From Varroa destructor (lineage: Eukaryota; Arthropoda; Arachnida; Mesostigmata; Varroidae), in contig NW_019211455.1 in the NCBI RefSeq assembly GCF_002443255.2, forward strand, positions 12,222,280-12,286,279: a stretch of DNA of 64,000 nt, in the 5' to 3' direction. The notes under the pieces are model-generated. The model was not told the DNA's origin, did not search any database, and saw only the letters and a list, made by a program, of their open reading frames with translations. The translations under genes were made by a program, and so were the position numbers. Position 1 is the first letter of the stretch; each line of letters begins with the position of its first letter. This document shows, piece by piece, positions 26,100 through 39,774 of the stretch.

Positions 26100-29000
26100 A
26101 GTTAATAAATAAATTGCCGAAACTGAGCCCGAGGCCGAACTTTTCATGTTCTGGAATTTTCTTCTACAGGTTAGAAGTTAGAGGTTTTTATCTATTTTTA
26201 ATCACATATACTTCGCACGAACGCAGAGGGCTAAAAGCAAGTTATATTTAAAGGAACATACTCAACTAAATTCAAATAATATTGAGTATATATCTTTTCA
26301 TTACTTAACAAGTGAATCTTTTAATAGAAATTCTACTTAATTTTGGTTTTTCATTTTTAGAAACACGTATATTTCAATTCATATTATACATACTGCTATA
26401 TAAAGATTAATGTTTGGACAAATAGGCCATACATAATCTCTCTTATCACTTACCTATTACGATAAGAAATACAACATATTCAACTGATGACGTGAAAACT
26501 AACGAGGTACTCATAAATTAAACGAACTTAATTTGTTTCTGGTAGAATAGAACGAATATTGATTGCTACATTGTGGAAATATAGACGCTAATCAATGCGG
26601 TAAGTCAATCGGACGCTTCGCGATTGATCGCCACATGTAGATGTGGCACATGTAGATGATAGGTCTTCCGTGCGGTGCTGCTTGATCTGTTTCTTCTTTG
26701 CAGGACCTGAACTATTTCAGAGCCTATTTGTGGTTCTACATAAACACTTCCTTTCAGATTATTTGACAACAGTAAATGAATCCATCAACTTGGTTGTGTA
26801 AAGCCAGTCGTCTCTCTTTAGCTTCAGATGACTATATGTTACCTTCGTAAATACTGTACAGGTATTTAATTTTCTTTTAGATGTAGTGCTAGCGAGGGTC
26901 TTTTACTTGAAAAAAGATAATTGTTTTTAGCCTTAAATCAAATATCGGGCAAAACCCAGATGCATGTCCTGATAGATCTTGTTTTTGAACAAGGTAATGG
27001 CCTTCTTTTAAGAAAAGATCTAACTGCAACGTTATCCAAATAAAAATACTGCCAGTTTTTTCTTAGTATGTGTCTACATACAAGTCCGAAGCCATTGTTT
27101 ACTTCACTCGTGTCTCGTCAGAAGGACTGTTCGTTCCTTTTAGAATCATTTGTTCTAAAGCTTAGCTAAAATACACACTTCCGTATTTAGTTGATATTCA
27201 TACACATGATGCGCCTTATGCCTTTATGTCTAAATACACAGTGACGGCTTCATTTAGTTGACGATTGAGATCGTTGGCTTCCTTTATAAACAAAAACTTT
27301 CTTACTTTATACATGAAATGAAGCATATAGACCACGCCAAAGAAGTTTACAATGCTGACAACATAATCCACGCACCTACGCTGTGTCGGCACCCCAGTTA
27401 CGCCTTTATGACTGCATCGAAGTAAATGTCATATGTATTCTTTCCTACGTCTGTCTCCTTTTCTGCCGCGCCTTGTTCATTCCTGTAGTAATAACAATAA
27501 CATCGTTTGTAGCTAGAATGACCTTCGAAGAGTGTCAACCTTTTTTTAGCTATGAGGTGGTTTATCTCTCTTCTTCCATAACAACCACAATAGACGATCA
27601 CTTCGAACTGATAAACTGATAATCTTGGATCTGTGTGTGGCAGAATCCTCTAACGCTTAGCGAACGCGCTAGACAGATAACTTATTCGTGCATGTCGACG
27701 TTCTGGCTTGTCCATCCACGGCACTGCCATCGTAACTGCAGTCGTCGCCGAAGCCCCGTCTTGTTCTATGGCAATGAGTCAAATGATGAGGACGAGAAAC
27801 AGCTGTTTACAAACAAAGTACAGCGTCCCCGTCGGTTCACGACGCTATGACGCATCGTTCCATAAATGGATAAATAACGTTCAGAGCAAGGCGGACCAGT
27901 ACGCGCAGTATTGAAAGTGTGCTACTAAGGCAGCACCAACACCGACGCTGCCAGAGGCAGACGACTCCGGATGCTTAGAAAGCACTTATTATGAGGCTTA
28001 TTTTCACTGAGGGAAATTTCGATAGCAAATAGGGACAATCGATGAATTTATATGTTCCGAGCTCCAGGTCTGCTGCTATCGTTATAATTAGGCATTGCTT
28101 CGGACGACGATCCCAACACGAAGTAACGTGTGTCGACGCGCAGACGATCTCGTCTCAGGTTGATGAGTTTAGTTTTAATTAAACGGTTAATGCTGTTCCA
28201 TACTGATAGGGACGGGACAATTTGATAGGGTTGAGGTAGTGACCTACTAATTTAAGGTAGCGATAAACTCCTCTTTATGGCCATTCAGTTTGTGAAATAG
28301 ATCTATTAATGAAGGTTACTAGGCGAAGAAATGTAAAAATGCTCAAGAATACAAGGGCACGTAATAACAAGATAAATTAAACTTCAACGTTACTTTGAAT
28401 AGGCTCTTTAACATGTAAAGGAAGTTCTTAATATTCTAACCGCAAACTGAGATTAGGGTACCGTGTTATTTTTAGGGACAAAATTGAATCGTAAGCTTTC
28501 AGTTGAAGTTTTCCTTCAATACTACTATTGTATACTAAAGTTGACAAAAAAAAAGCCCACACAAACACTTTTGATTTACCTAGTAATCATAGGAACTTCG
28601 TTCTAAGAAAACGGGTGTAATGTAGAGAGATTTATAGAACTTAGTAGCAGCAGCTAGCAATGTTTTGTCACATCCTGCCTTGTATCACCGTAGCCACATA
28701 AGACAACTTTGATTTCAGTGAATACGCAACGAACATAAACTCACCCAATTGCATTTTATTATTATTTAAGACATATTATATAATGTCATCACAATTGAAA
28801 TATGAAGTAAATTTTGCCAATGTCGTACAGTGAAGTGTAGAGGTTTGAGGCGTCCTATGTAACATCCAAAAATGAGGGTATTGTAATACCATGGCTAGTG
28901 AGTCCTATTCTCCTAATAGTGCTAGTGTCACCGATATCTTTATAGGAAAAATGATCTATTTTTAGGTAGAGTTGACTGGTACTGCTCCGTGAAAATGATG

Positions 29001-29479
29001 TCCAACTCGGCCACTTCAATGGAACTCCTAGTAGGTTACCTTTATCGTCTGGAAATATAGGCTTCTCAGCAGAGAGGGCCTAATTGTGAAGAAAACAACA
29101 CAGCTTATTATTATAGCATACGCATTTCTCGATGAGAGGCCCAAATTACAACAACTAAATACTGCGATAGACAAAGTTTTGAACGATATCAATTCGAATA
29201 AAGGTTTTGATGGCAATAAAAGGAATATGCTTCCATCCAAAACGTTACTCCATACCTGAGTCTGAGAATAATGATAATCGGCAAATTCTGTTAGACGCGA
29301 TGCCCCGTTGATTGTTGGGTACTTCTTTTAGTATAAATCTTGAAAAAAATCATTCAGATAAAAAATACATTCGAAATTAACCTAAAAATGTTCCTTTTCC
29401 TTTTTGGTACCTTTTCGCCTTAATCGTATCAGTCTAAAATACGAAAACAAGCAACTGCAGTGTATGTATAAAGTGGTAA

Positions 29480-29800
29480 CTATCCTTTCATCTCATCTGT
29501 TCTCCAAGCGAGGCCCCTCATAGAACCTACAGCAGCAAATACATCGAAACCGTACGCAACTGACGACATTCCGCCGCTTAACCATTGATATTTGCTTCGT
29601 ACTCCTAGATGCGCCCCACCTAAGTCCCTTTGCTTTTGTAGCAGCTTAGGCAACAGAGCAGAGATCTGCGGGTCTGCATCATCAGCCCAGTCACTGTGAC
29701 AGTTTGTGCCCACATTTACGGTGCAAGCTATCATGTTTGACAGTTCTCCCCCAATTCTACCGTAATGTAACCAGTTTACATCCTTCGAAAGAGAAGGCAT
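29480..29800 (-). CDS. Candidate ORF, faint resemblance to PLP-binding YggS/PLPBP proteins
   Basis: An ATG-started 106-codon open frame. The stretch LSGGMSS followed about ten residues later by AVGSMRG recalls the LSMGMS...GS.VRIG pattern at the end of the YggS/PLPBP fold, and NWLHYGRI recalls its KWHFIGHLQ segment. The spacing between the two is much too short for an intact domain. It may be a decayed copy, a single exon or coincidence. A possible acceptor (tctctttcgaag) lies just inside the ATG. Confidence 0.2.
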   Translation of the reverse strand: MPSLSKDVNWLHYGRIGGELSNMIACTVNVGTNCHSDWADDADPQISALLPKLLQKQRDLGGAHLGVRSKYQWLSGGMSSVAYGFDVFAAVGSMRGLAWRTDEMKG

Positions 29801-30140
29801 GAAAATTGATTGTGCTAATTAGGCAGAACTTTGATGATGTGCCCGCTCACTGGATGACTTTGTTTCTATTTTCGAGCGTAACAGCAGGCTGCACATGTAT
29901 AACTGTATGTAGCGGACAACACTGGCTCCGTAGTTTAAACATAGTCGTCATCATCATAGTTTATTTCTCTAAGCGAGGAACAGTCCAATAAGCGTCTTTT
30001 TTCTAATTTTGTGCAATACAGTCCAAAGCAAAGGCATTAAACCCATAAACAGTGTGTTTGGGCTAAAACCAACAGTTAATTCTGTTAAACAGATCGGTGT
30101 CGACCATGACTACGAGCGCTGGCAACATCCATTGAAAGTT

Positions 30141-30161
30141 GAGAGAGAGAGAGAGAGAGAG
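30141..30161 (+). repeat. (GA)n microsatellite
   Basis: About ten GA units. Confidence 0.9.
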
Positions 30162-30304
30162 TAGAAAAACGTTGGCCACCTTATCGGTCCTACATTCGAT
30201 GCAGCAATACGAAGAAATCACCTTTGACATGAGATATTGCACATGTAATCGTTGACTACCCTACCGAATCGTATCCATCAAGACGCGTTTCAATCAAGCA
30301 TCAA

Positions 30305-30490
30305 GAAGGCATTTACTACAGCGGACGACACGCATTACAGTAGCATCTGTGTTTCGTGCGGTATCGCCGTTAGGTGTTCCATCAAACGGCTGATTCCCTG
30401 TGTGACAGGAATCGTGTATCTATGCCCGGGTTCGAACCCAGATGTTACGGTAGCTTGCGTGCCTTCAACTATACTTTTGACTCCGACGAA
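30305..30490 (-). mobile_element. tRNA-derived SINE-like copy
   Basis: On the minus strand a perfect box B (GGTTCGAACCC, around 30427-30437) follows a poorly conserved box A region (about 30465-30477). Downstream, short blocks run collinear with the element at 55.1 kb: gaacccgggcat-n-gata, cagccgt-y-tga, cggcga-y-accg and acacagatg. Spacings between blocks match within a few bases. It is probably a diverged, inactive retroposon. Ends and target duplications are not visible. Confidence 0.5.
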
Positions 30491-31352
30491 AAAACCTTGC
30501 TACATTGTACCTTCGTCTGATCACAAACGGCGTCTGATTTGATAAATAAAGTTTCGGCAAATTTTTAAATCTGATTAGTTATTATATTGCAGACGCTATT
30601 AGTTTTCTAATCGGAGACAAGAAAACCGTATCGCTTTACTGTTGCCCATGTATGAACTAACTATACGATACAATTTAAATCATGGCTTAGGGTCGTGGCG
30701 CTCTGAACTGTATCCGATACAATCGCGAAAAAATAATTATCGCTTAAGAAATTTTGCCTTTGCGGTGAAGAATAAATAGACGAATAGAAATTGAAGTAAA
30801 TTTAATCTTCACTTCTAATAAAACAATAACATTTTTTTTGTGTCCAACAGGAACACAAATAATTTAATTTTTAGGTTTTTTTTTTTTAAAAATAAAATCA
30901 GCGATTTTTTTCTGAATGCAGATACGAATCAGTTTAGATAAGCCATATTTACAATATGGCTAGTTTATAGGCAATATTTTTAGTTTCGCTTTAGAATAAA
31001 CGTGAAATATAGCTGAATATCAAGTGCCTTATAATCGAATGAGAAAACTAAACTTTTAAGTTCTAGTAGTAGATGCAAAAACATTTAATTGAACTCGCTA
31101 CTTCTCAGAAATAGTACGCCAGGATGGTTACTATTTATAGAGATGCTTCGAGCAAATTTACGGATACGAAGAATTTACGAACCTTTGTGATAATTGATAG
31201 CAAAGGCTCCCTTCAATTTTAGCGAATTTTTGTGCCCAGTTAGGCACCGATCTTCGAGTATTAGGACTAAAAAGCTGATGACCTTTATCATCATAACAGT
31301 CACAGTGGCAAAACATTTATTTTAAAACAAATCTCTCTAGATTCTACTACTA

Positions 31353-31366
31353 CCCCCCCCCCCCCC
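31353..31366 (+). repeat. Poly(C) tract
   Basis: About fourteen C in a row. Confidence 0.9.
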
Positions 31367-34300
31367 ATGAGCGGCCGCTTATTTTATATACGAATGAAAA
31401 AGAAAATGTTGACCATTGAATCATTTTTCGTGCGTCCGGCCTTGAATATCATGATGGCCCCGACAAAAAATTTTGGAATGACCGGGTTCGCGCGTTTACG
31501 TAAATTAATCTCATATGTAGCCATATTAAAATCTTAATAAGGTTCAAACTTTTCTCTGTGATTTTTAGATGGCTCTAAAACATGCTATATTTCTACACAT
31601 AGTCACCTGTCAGCGTTGAAAAAGCTAAAATACCATGTTCCACCTGAAAGGCCCAATGTTATCAGCTTTATCCATATATTAGTTTGGTAAAATGAAAGCG
31701 GTTCTTAATGAACTAGTCTCTTTCATAGTACCTCCGGCCTCTCTCTATTACCAGACTTCACTTAAATCGATCACGTTTTATGCACAACAGCTCACAGAAC
31801 GATGGCCTTTGCTATGATATTCACAGGTCGTTCTTACTTTGCGATACTACTTACAGCGCCTCCTGGGCGGCCGTTAGTGTAGCAACCTTGCTTTACAAAC
31901 TCATCAGAAGTCGGATCTCTTGATCGAAGGCAAATAACATTGAACCTGAACAGTACGACAAGCTATCGGCCATGAAAGAAAACGTTTTTTTCTTTTCGCC
32001 AGAGGTTTTGTCCAGCTGCTGGCCAGAGAACCCTACCACACCTGGGCCGGCTAGGAATGTAAAGGCTGCGGACGGTTACAATTGTTATTATTAGTGGTAC
32101 TAGAAGTACTACTCATTCACTAGGCTTTCCCTATAATAAATATATTAGATAATAGCAATCAGTTTATTTTATGAGCGGAACTCGGTCGTCCGTATGTGTG
32201 TATACACGCGTGGTCTGGGCTTCGGCGATCCGTCACTCCGGACAAGTCAAATTGAATACTAGATCATAACCGCGATAATCATTGACGGGTTTTTACCCCT
32301 TGAAGCAACGAAAGAAAGTGACATATAGTAAAATTTCAGTTTTAATATTACCAAAAAGAACTTGGACCATTATATTCATATAGCATCATAAGTTCCTAAT
32401 TTCTTAAAGACGTCACCGTATTTTATGTCTGTTACGCTATTTGAAGTGCACGAAAATGGTCATCTTAACAAAGATGTTAAGAGAAACTCATTAAAGATCA
32501 TCAATTGAAGTTCGCGATTTGCTGGAAATTACTGGATGATCATTTTACTAAACGGTCAAACTATAATATAAATACGTCAAAAGAACTATATTTTTTAACG
32601 TTACTACGGCTAGTAAATATTTGCGTGAGAACTTTAAAAAAAAAACTCAAATAGATAAAATGGCGTCCCGACGGATTCACAGAGGCATCAAGCCACTTTT
32701 AGGACATGACTATTCCTCTGTGTGCAGATCCCATTGCGGCGAATTAGCTGTTACAGGGACTGATTTCAAATAAACCCGAGTGACCGTCATCCGTACACAT
32801 CCGATGCATGGATAAAAGTGTTGTTAATTATTATAGGTTTTTTCATCTATCGGCAAGGTCGTCCGAACAACCTGTAAAAGTAACCTAAAATTGCCAATGT
32901 ATCTAATAGTCTTATGCAGTGCTGCAGGACACCATATACTACGTGGGATTTTTGCGGTTGAAATTGTTGTTGATTTTTAATGTTCGATTTGGAATACCGA
33001 TCTGTATTTTTTCAGATTATGTATTTTTGATACACCCTCGAGAAGATTCCTAGAGTATTTCTTCGAGTCTTGCTTGAATCGAAAGTAAGATGTCAAAATA
33101 AACGTTTAGGTACACATGACAAAATTTATTAATCTAATTAAAGTATAGGCACCGACATGGAACCGTTACCATGCAGAAAATCGTGTGTTATATTCTAATG
33201 CAGAACGATACAGTTAAGAACAACAGTCTTTTTTGCGTTTACATTACAATCTATATACTATATTACATTACGCAATCAAGCTGCTGCAACGCTCTGAGCT
33301 TTAATGATAAAATCGTGACTGTCTTTATACGACTCTGCCTGTGCACTGGCTTTCAACGGGACAAGCTAATCTAGAATTCTCCGTGACGGTTTTTATCTGC
33401 CGCAGTATTTTAGCTAACCGTTGCGATGATCCTGACGATAGGGTCCGTTTTTGATTCTTGGCCTGCTCGGATATCTTTTCGCCAATTCCTTCAAATTACC
33501 GGTGAAAAAGCGATAAGAGACATTCTGGTGAATTTTTTTTGAAGTAGTTTCGTCAAGCCTGACAGCTTCAGGCCGATCACTGATACTAAAAAGATCATTG
33601 CGTTACATTGTAGAACTATTTAGCAATAAAGAATAGGTCCAATTCGAAAGACGAGGCTGTTTCTGGTTTGCCACATGCTTACGCCTGTTGGACGTCATTT
33701 CGGTCAATTGGTGATTTGAACTACGTCGCCGAAACGTAGGCCGAGGGCCGATTCCATGCTGGCGAAGGAAAGAGCGGCTCGTTTGTTCAGAAGCAACACC
33801 TTATTATTAAATCAAACAGTCTATCAGACACACCGATTAGCCTATGCTGTGATTCAGCTATTTATAGTGTTACGCGTCTTTTCTGCAATCTGTTTTGCTT
33901 ACAAAGCGCTTCGAAAACCTGTGTTGATTCATAAGTGTCCTGCACTAAATATTTCAGTAGAACATTGAAACGGTACGCTGGCAGGGAACTTGAAAATACT
34001 TTCTTATAATAAAAATATATGTTCGACAGCAATCAAGGACTCCTCATACTGTAGCTAAGATAAGCAATGATGTAAAGGAAATGTCCATCCGAAAATTGAC
34101 TAGGAAGATTATCATTAACCTGTTAGGAGTCTGCTGAAGTATAGCCATGGTTTTGCCGGCCTTGTATTAGGAATATGTAGCTTGAACACATCTTTTTTCT
34201 TCGGCACCTTGACTAGCTGCGTCGGTTTATGACGGCACAACGATGCCTGCTCTCGACATAAGCCTAAAAAATATTGTATAGACATGCTATTCAATAGCAA

Positions 34301-35019
34301 ATGCTGCTAAACATAGAATCTTGATTTTTAACTGAGTCAAATGTTAACCATCTGTGAGCGATGGGGTGTCTTTTTGAAGCTAACAAAGCTATTCTTAGTT
34401 GCGAATGTGGGCGACGCACGCGTTGTAAATACATTTTTGGCCACCTGCACACGCGAGCCAAATTAAAAAGATGCCATCACAAGAATCCAAATGACCAACT
34501 ATATAAAAGTGTTTATGCCTAGGTTTTAGCTTTTGTTCAATAAGTTGAAGGTAATGAAAGGAAAGAATGTTAACTACGAACCTCCAAGATTTTATCGATT
34601 CTCTACGGTGGCTATACTTATAAATGAAGCTGAGACTATTTTCGCTTAGTTTACAAAAAGCATCAGCGTCTCTCCCTTCATTTTTCACCATTTACTGTTC
34701 TATTAGAGGCCTGTACATTATCTATCGGCGTCTATGTTTCATCGGCCCGCCGACAAGCTGCGACCTTGAAACTTCGTAGACCGAGGACCTAACCTACCAG
34801 TGGCTAAAGCCCTGGGTGTTTCCCTAGTGACGTTTGGCTAACGTAGCATAACCAATCACGGTAACTCGATATAGTGGTTGTTATTATGATTACTGTTATT
34901 AGCGTTTATATATACATGGCCAGGGGCGAATCGTCTGCGAAGAAGCTTAATTATAGGTATAGTACAATATTATAGTAATAAAATGTTTGGTTGTTCAACA
35001 TAACTGTAATAAAATTAAC

Positions 35020-35039
35020 AAAAAAAAAAAAAAAAAAAA
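35020..35039 (+). repeat. Poly(A) tract
   Basis: About twenty A in a row with an AT-rich 5' flank. It could be the tail of an old retroposon, but I see no recognisable body next to it. Confidence 0.85.
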
Positions 35040-38000
35040 GAACTAATTGATTGATTACATAATTTAGTAATTGACGGCATAATAACGTTAGCCTCTTATT
35101 GTCAATGAAAGAATGTGCCTGTAACACACTTCGATAGAGTATCACTTCAGAAAGGATATTCGGTCGAAGACTATGTATCTTACTAAAGAAAAAATCATTT
35201 CCAAGCGAATTAACCTTTGCTTTGAGTAAAACGCTATTATAGAAAAATATAAAACGACCTTACTTATTGAATACTATTACGAATCCTGTTTCTCTAGTTT
35301 AGTTAGTTTGCGGATTCAGCAACCCTTCCGATAACATTTTCCTTTTCAAGTAATAGCTCGTTAACAATAACACACACACTCTGACAAGGTTAAGCTAACA
35401 CAATTCGCTCACTTATGTGTTTGGGAGAACCTGGCCGCAGTAACCTTTCTCTGTTTCGGCCTGAACCGACATAATTAAAACCTCTACGCAGGCTATCAAC
35501 GTTGCTATTGGCCAGTGTCGAAAGTATCGAGCGGCCAGAATCAATTATTTGACGCTCGGAAAAGCGTAACCCCGGGTACGTAAATCACGTTATGTTCAGT
35601 TCAGGATGCTGCCAGCCAAGAATGAAGAGAACCTACAAATCTGAAGCGGTTACAGAATGCAAGGCAGATTCAACGTACACCTCAATCGTGCCTTGTGAAT
35701 AATGAGGCCTCGAGATTCGACAAGACGTGTTACCGCTGCCTGAAATAAACACATGAGCCTGAACAAGCGCATGTCCTGATGTGTACTTCTAGGCCTATAA
35801 TATTCTGCTCACCGAATAGTAACGAACAATTAATCAATAAACTAATATAAAATCAGAGAAAGAAAAATGTATAATGTTAGCTACTTTTGGAAAGTATAAG
35901 CCGAACTGTTTTTGCAATTATCTTGTCTAAACATTTGCATGCGTCGGCAAAATGTGTAGAACTACCAAATTAGGAGCATTTCATGCTCTTACCTACCCAT
36001 TAAATCAGCAATTAATACGAAAGGCTTTCTCCGGAAATCGTAGGGAATAAGTTACCTAGGCATCGTCCCCCCGACAGTAAAAAAATTTTCCTATTATATA
36101 AATGATACCAAATGATATTGTTCTGTCGTACGTACGTTAAGCCCGTTTCGATCAATGATGAGACAGGCAGCCGGTCGCCCGATTTCATCAAAACTTACCA
36201 TTTCGGCACATATATACGGATATAAAATTATCACTGGTCTAATTTCTAAAGTTGGTTTTAATTTTCCTCTTGCTGGACAGATTCGCATTGCTACGGTCGA
36301 GTTAGCGAATGTTTGCACTTTCTAGCTTGTTATTATTGTCAGGCCAGCTGTTGTCCTGTTGCTGCGTATAATTTGACGATTGCCCCTATTTTGTTTTTAG
36401 TTTTTTGTTGTTCGAGACAAGAAAGCGAATGTGCTGCCAAATAGTCTGGTGTCGCTGTGATTCTAGGGGCAACAGTTTAGCTCTCTGATGACTTTTTTTT
36501 TTCGGAGATAACTCTGTTGCGACACTGAAGGCAGTTCCCATTCGTGGACGTTATGCATTTATTTTCTCACATTTCCGATCTTTAGAACAATATAAATCGC
36601 TCAGCAAACACGCATCAGGCCAATGGGTTGTTATAAGAGATAAAAAGTATTTTCAGATAAGGATAAATAGGCGACACGTGCTCAGAAAAAAGAGCGCCAT
36701 CAGTAACCTGCTGAGGTGGTTGACCGACACTTACAACGAGCAGCGGCATATAGGCTACATGTGAAGTTGCGGTAGGGCGTTTAGTCACCCATTCCACGTA
36801 GCAGAAGAAGGGAGACAACAGTTTATCGAAAATTTCGAAATTTAGTTAAGCTCAGAACTATGATTTACCAAGAGCTAATAGTATTGGTAGTACCAGGGTA
36901 GCATATTTGTTGCGCTCATGTGTGCCATTATCTTATTATAATTATCAACCTAATTGAAGGTTTGAATAAAAATGTATTTTACTACTATTTACTGTCTCGG
37001 AGCATTCTACAATTTTACTTGATAATGGGACCATTGTGCGACAGAGCGTGGTAGCCATGATTTTTGATCAGAGCTATCTTCGGTTTTGGAAAAAAGAGCC
37101 ATTATGAAATAAATGTGTATTGTTCAAGATGACATGTGACTGCGGCCCTCTAGTCGTATATATGTAATGCAATCAGTACCAATCACAATGTTAGTCATTG
37201 ATATTATAGAATACAACCAATTTTTGGGTACCACAATTGTTTATTGTCCAATACGCGAACTTATAACGTTCCTGAACACACGAGGACAGCTAAAAAGTTC
37301 CGAGCTTGATGAGAAAAATGAGTCATTTACTAAAAATATGGAATTTCTTTACTTAATTTATTATTTAATGACGTTCTTCTTACTTTTGAAAACATCTGAT
37401 ATATATGTAGGTTTGAACAAACTTCTGGAAAAAAATCGGGTTGCAGAGTAAAAATGACTTCACTACAACTCATAGAAACGTTAACTTTGTATTAGAATGA
37501 TGCCGATCCCGACTGTTCAGGACGGGGAACTAACGCTTCCTGTTTGTATTTTACAATCTTCAACCAAATTTAGCGTTAAAACATTAGAATATATGTGAAT
37601 CTTTAGCCCATTACATTTCAAAGAATATTAAATTTGCTCAGCAAGATATCTTTAGCTGACATCTATTTGCATCTTGAGCTGTTCCTTTAACTCAATCATT
37701 TTGAAATAAACGCTGAGCTTTGTAGGATCTTCGGTTCGTAAAACCATTCTGTCACCGGCGGACGGCTCGGAACCATTGCTTTCTTTGACAGAGGCGCAAA
37801 AAATTTGATCTCGATCAAATCAAGTGCTTATACCAAGCGTCTTATCGATCAGCGCGCCCTCGTGGAACATTAAAAGACATTTAATGTTGGTCGAAAATCT
37901 ATTTTTCTGCCATAGACCACCGAAGAGAACTGTTTATATCGCAATGAACGAGGTGGGGACAAAGAATCATACGACCTATCGAAAAAATCGAATTTGTTCC

Positions 38001-38762
38001 GCGTCTTCGTGTAAGCCTTGTATTATAACAGAACTGCAGGGTTTCGAAAGTTCTTCATCAGATTAGCTATGTGATAACACTGTGTGATACTTCAATGAGA
38101 AAGACAATCATATCCAAAGCTTATACCATACTCTTTGCTATTGCCACACAAATCTACAACATACAGCTGTGGAAATTAGAACAATGTTTAATGTTTTGAA
38201 TCTAAACCTTTGGCTTCGCCTGCTTACTATTCAGTGACCGTCTTTATACATAAATAAATCAAGCTCATGTAAGAATGCTTCAAGAAATATTTATAATGAT
38301 TTCTATAATTAGACACGGGCCGAACTCTAAATAGAACGCACAAAAAGAAGTGTAAAAGGTGAGTAGCATATTGTCAGAACTACGGTTTTTAATAACCTAT
38401 CCGGCTGTTAGCAACAATGGCAGAGGAACAACAGCCTGAACATATCTAGATTGGACCTTACGCTTTTATGAAAAACGTTTATTGGTGGTAGGAGTTTCTT
38501 CGTTTTGAAATAACTTCCAATGTGCCATTTTCTGTGGCAAAATTTATAGTTGTAACTAACACGAGATGACCAATTCGCATATTGACTTGGTCAATTGACG
38601 CTTGATTTTCTTCCAAGGATCTTCAGCGCCAGTCTCTACTAGATTGTCTCGTTCAAAGGTAAAAATGGCACAAGAGCCAAGAGAACTTGAAAATAGGCGA
38701 TTTGGGCTTCATATCAGAATATTCTCGAGCTTACTTATGCTTAGGACCCAAAGCTAGGAGAT

Positions 38763-39083
38763 CTAAGTCCAAGCAGTATGGAACCCAGAAAGATTTAATT
38801 GGCATTCAGTTAACACTGGTAGCTTTCGACTGCTGAGACTTCGACGCACTTCAGAACCTGCCGGGCCTATCAGTCTGACAGTTAAAATCAACCCAGACAA
38901 TCGAACGTAAGGAATCTCTTCATCGTCTTTCCGTGTATCGACCAGACGCGTAAAGACGTTTTTGAACATCGGTCCGTTTTGGGGTAGAATACTGTCGAGG
39001 GAAGTCGGAAACTGCCCACAGTCATGACAACGACGGTCACTTACTGATATTTCAATCGAATCAGATATTCCGTATGAGCTCAA
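38763..39083 (-). CDS. Weak candidate exon, unknown product
   Basis: An open frame of about 106 codons with no internal start near its 5' end. It contains a strong donor-like site (atatca|gtaagtg) followed by an acceptor-like gactgtgggcag, so it could be two exons of an unseen gene, or one exon beginning at FPTSLDS. The composition (KDDEEIPYVRLSGL) is protein-like but matches no family I know. Confidence 0.2.
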   Translation of the reverse strand: MSSYGISDSIEISVSDRRCHDCGQFPTSLDSILPQNGPMFKNVFTRLVDTRKDDEEIPYVRLSGLILTVRLIGPAGSEVRRSLSSRKLPVLTECQLNLSGFHTAWT

Positions 39084-39756
39084 TCAAAGCCCCTTAGAAA
39101 ATTGATAACTGATGAAGAGTACACTGAATCTACAATTCAAGAAGCCTTTCTAAATGAATTTATGAATGCCTGAGTAACTTGTGAGGCCTTAAACAGGAAT
39201 ATGATTGTGACTCGGCGCGAACTAGCATCAGCTGTTTCGCTAACGTGTTTAAACAACTGTTGCAATTTTATGGCAAATAAGTCATATTTTATGCTTCCGA
39301 GCTTATTCTTTGCCTATTTGTAAACTACTGGACGCGTGGCAATACGGCAATGTGGATATGCCTAGCAGAGATTCAGCTAAGTTTGTCGGTCTCTAAGGTT
39401 ATTCCTTAAGGATCTTCTCACTTTTTTTTTTGATTTATAATGGTTACGTCTATGGACATACAGGGCGTTTTAAAACTCGAGCTCAGTCCACACTAATGGC
39501 TGATGTATGGTAGAAAGCAAAACATATCTTAATGTGTAGCTTATATATTATGGTGCCGAAGATTGTAGTTCGTAAAAATCCCTGCTCAGTCATATCACTT
39601 AGGGAAGTAAACGACAATTATATGAGGAATACTACCTTGATGGAGCACGTAAAGATTTGCCCCTGTAAATTAGAATCTGCATACCGTTCAATGTCAATTT
39701 TAATCACTCATCTGCCTAAAAATAACTAGTTCTATTTTTTTTTTTTTTTGTAATTC

Positions 39757-39774
39757 TTCAACTTTAAAGTTGAA
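39757..39774. repeat. 18-bp perfect palindrome
   Basis: ttcaactttaaagttgaa, directly after a run of about 15 T. It resembles a transcription stop fold, but the order (T run first on the plus strand) would suit only minus-strand transcription. Confidence 0.6.

Noticed and set aside
37167..37451. 94-codon plus-strand frame
   Set aside because: AT-driven composition, no domain and no splice or promoter support. Expected by chance in this base composition.
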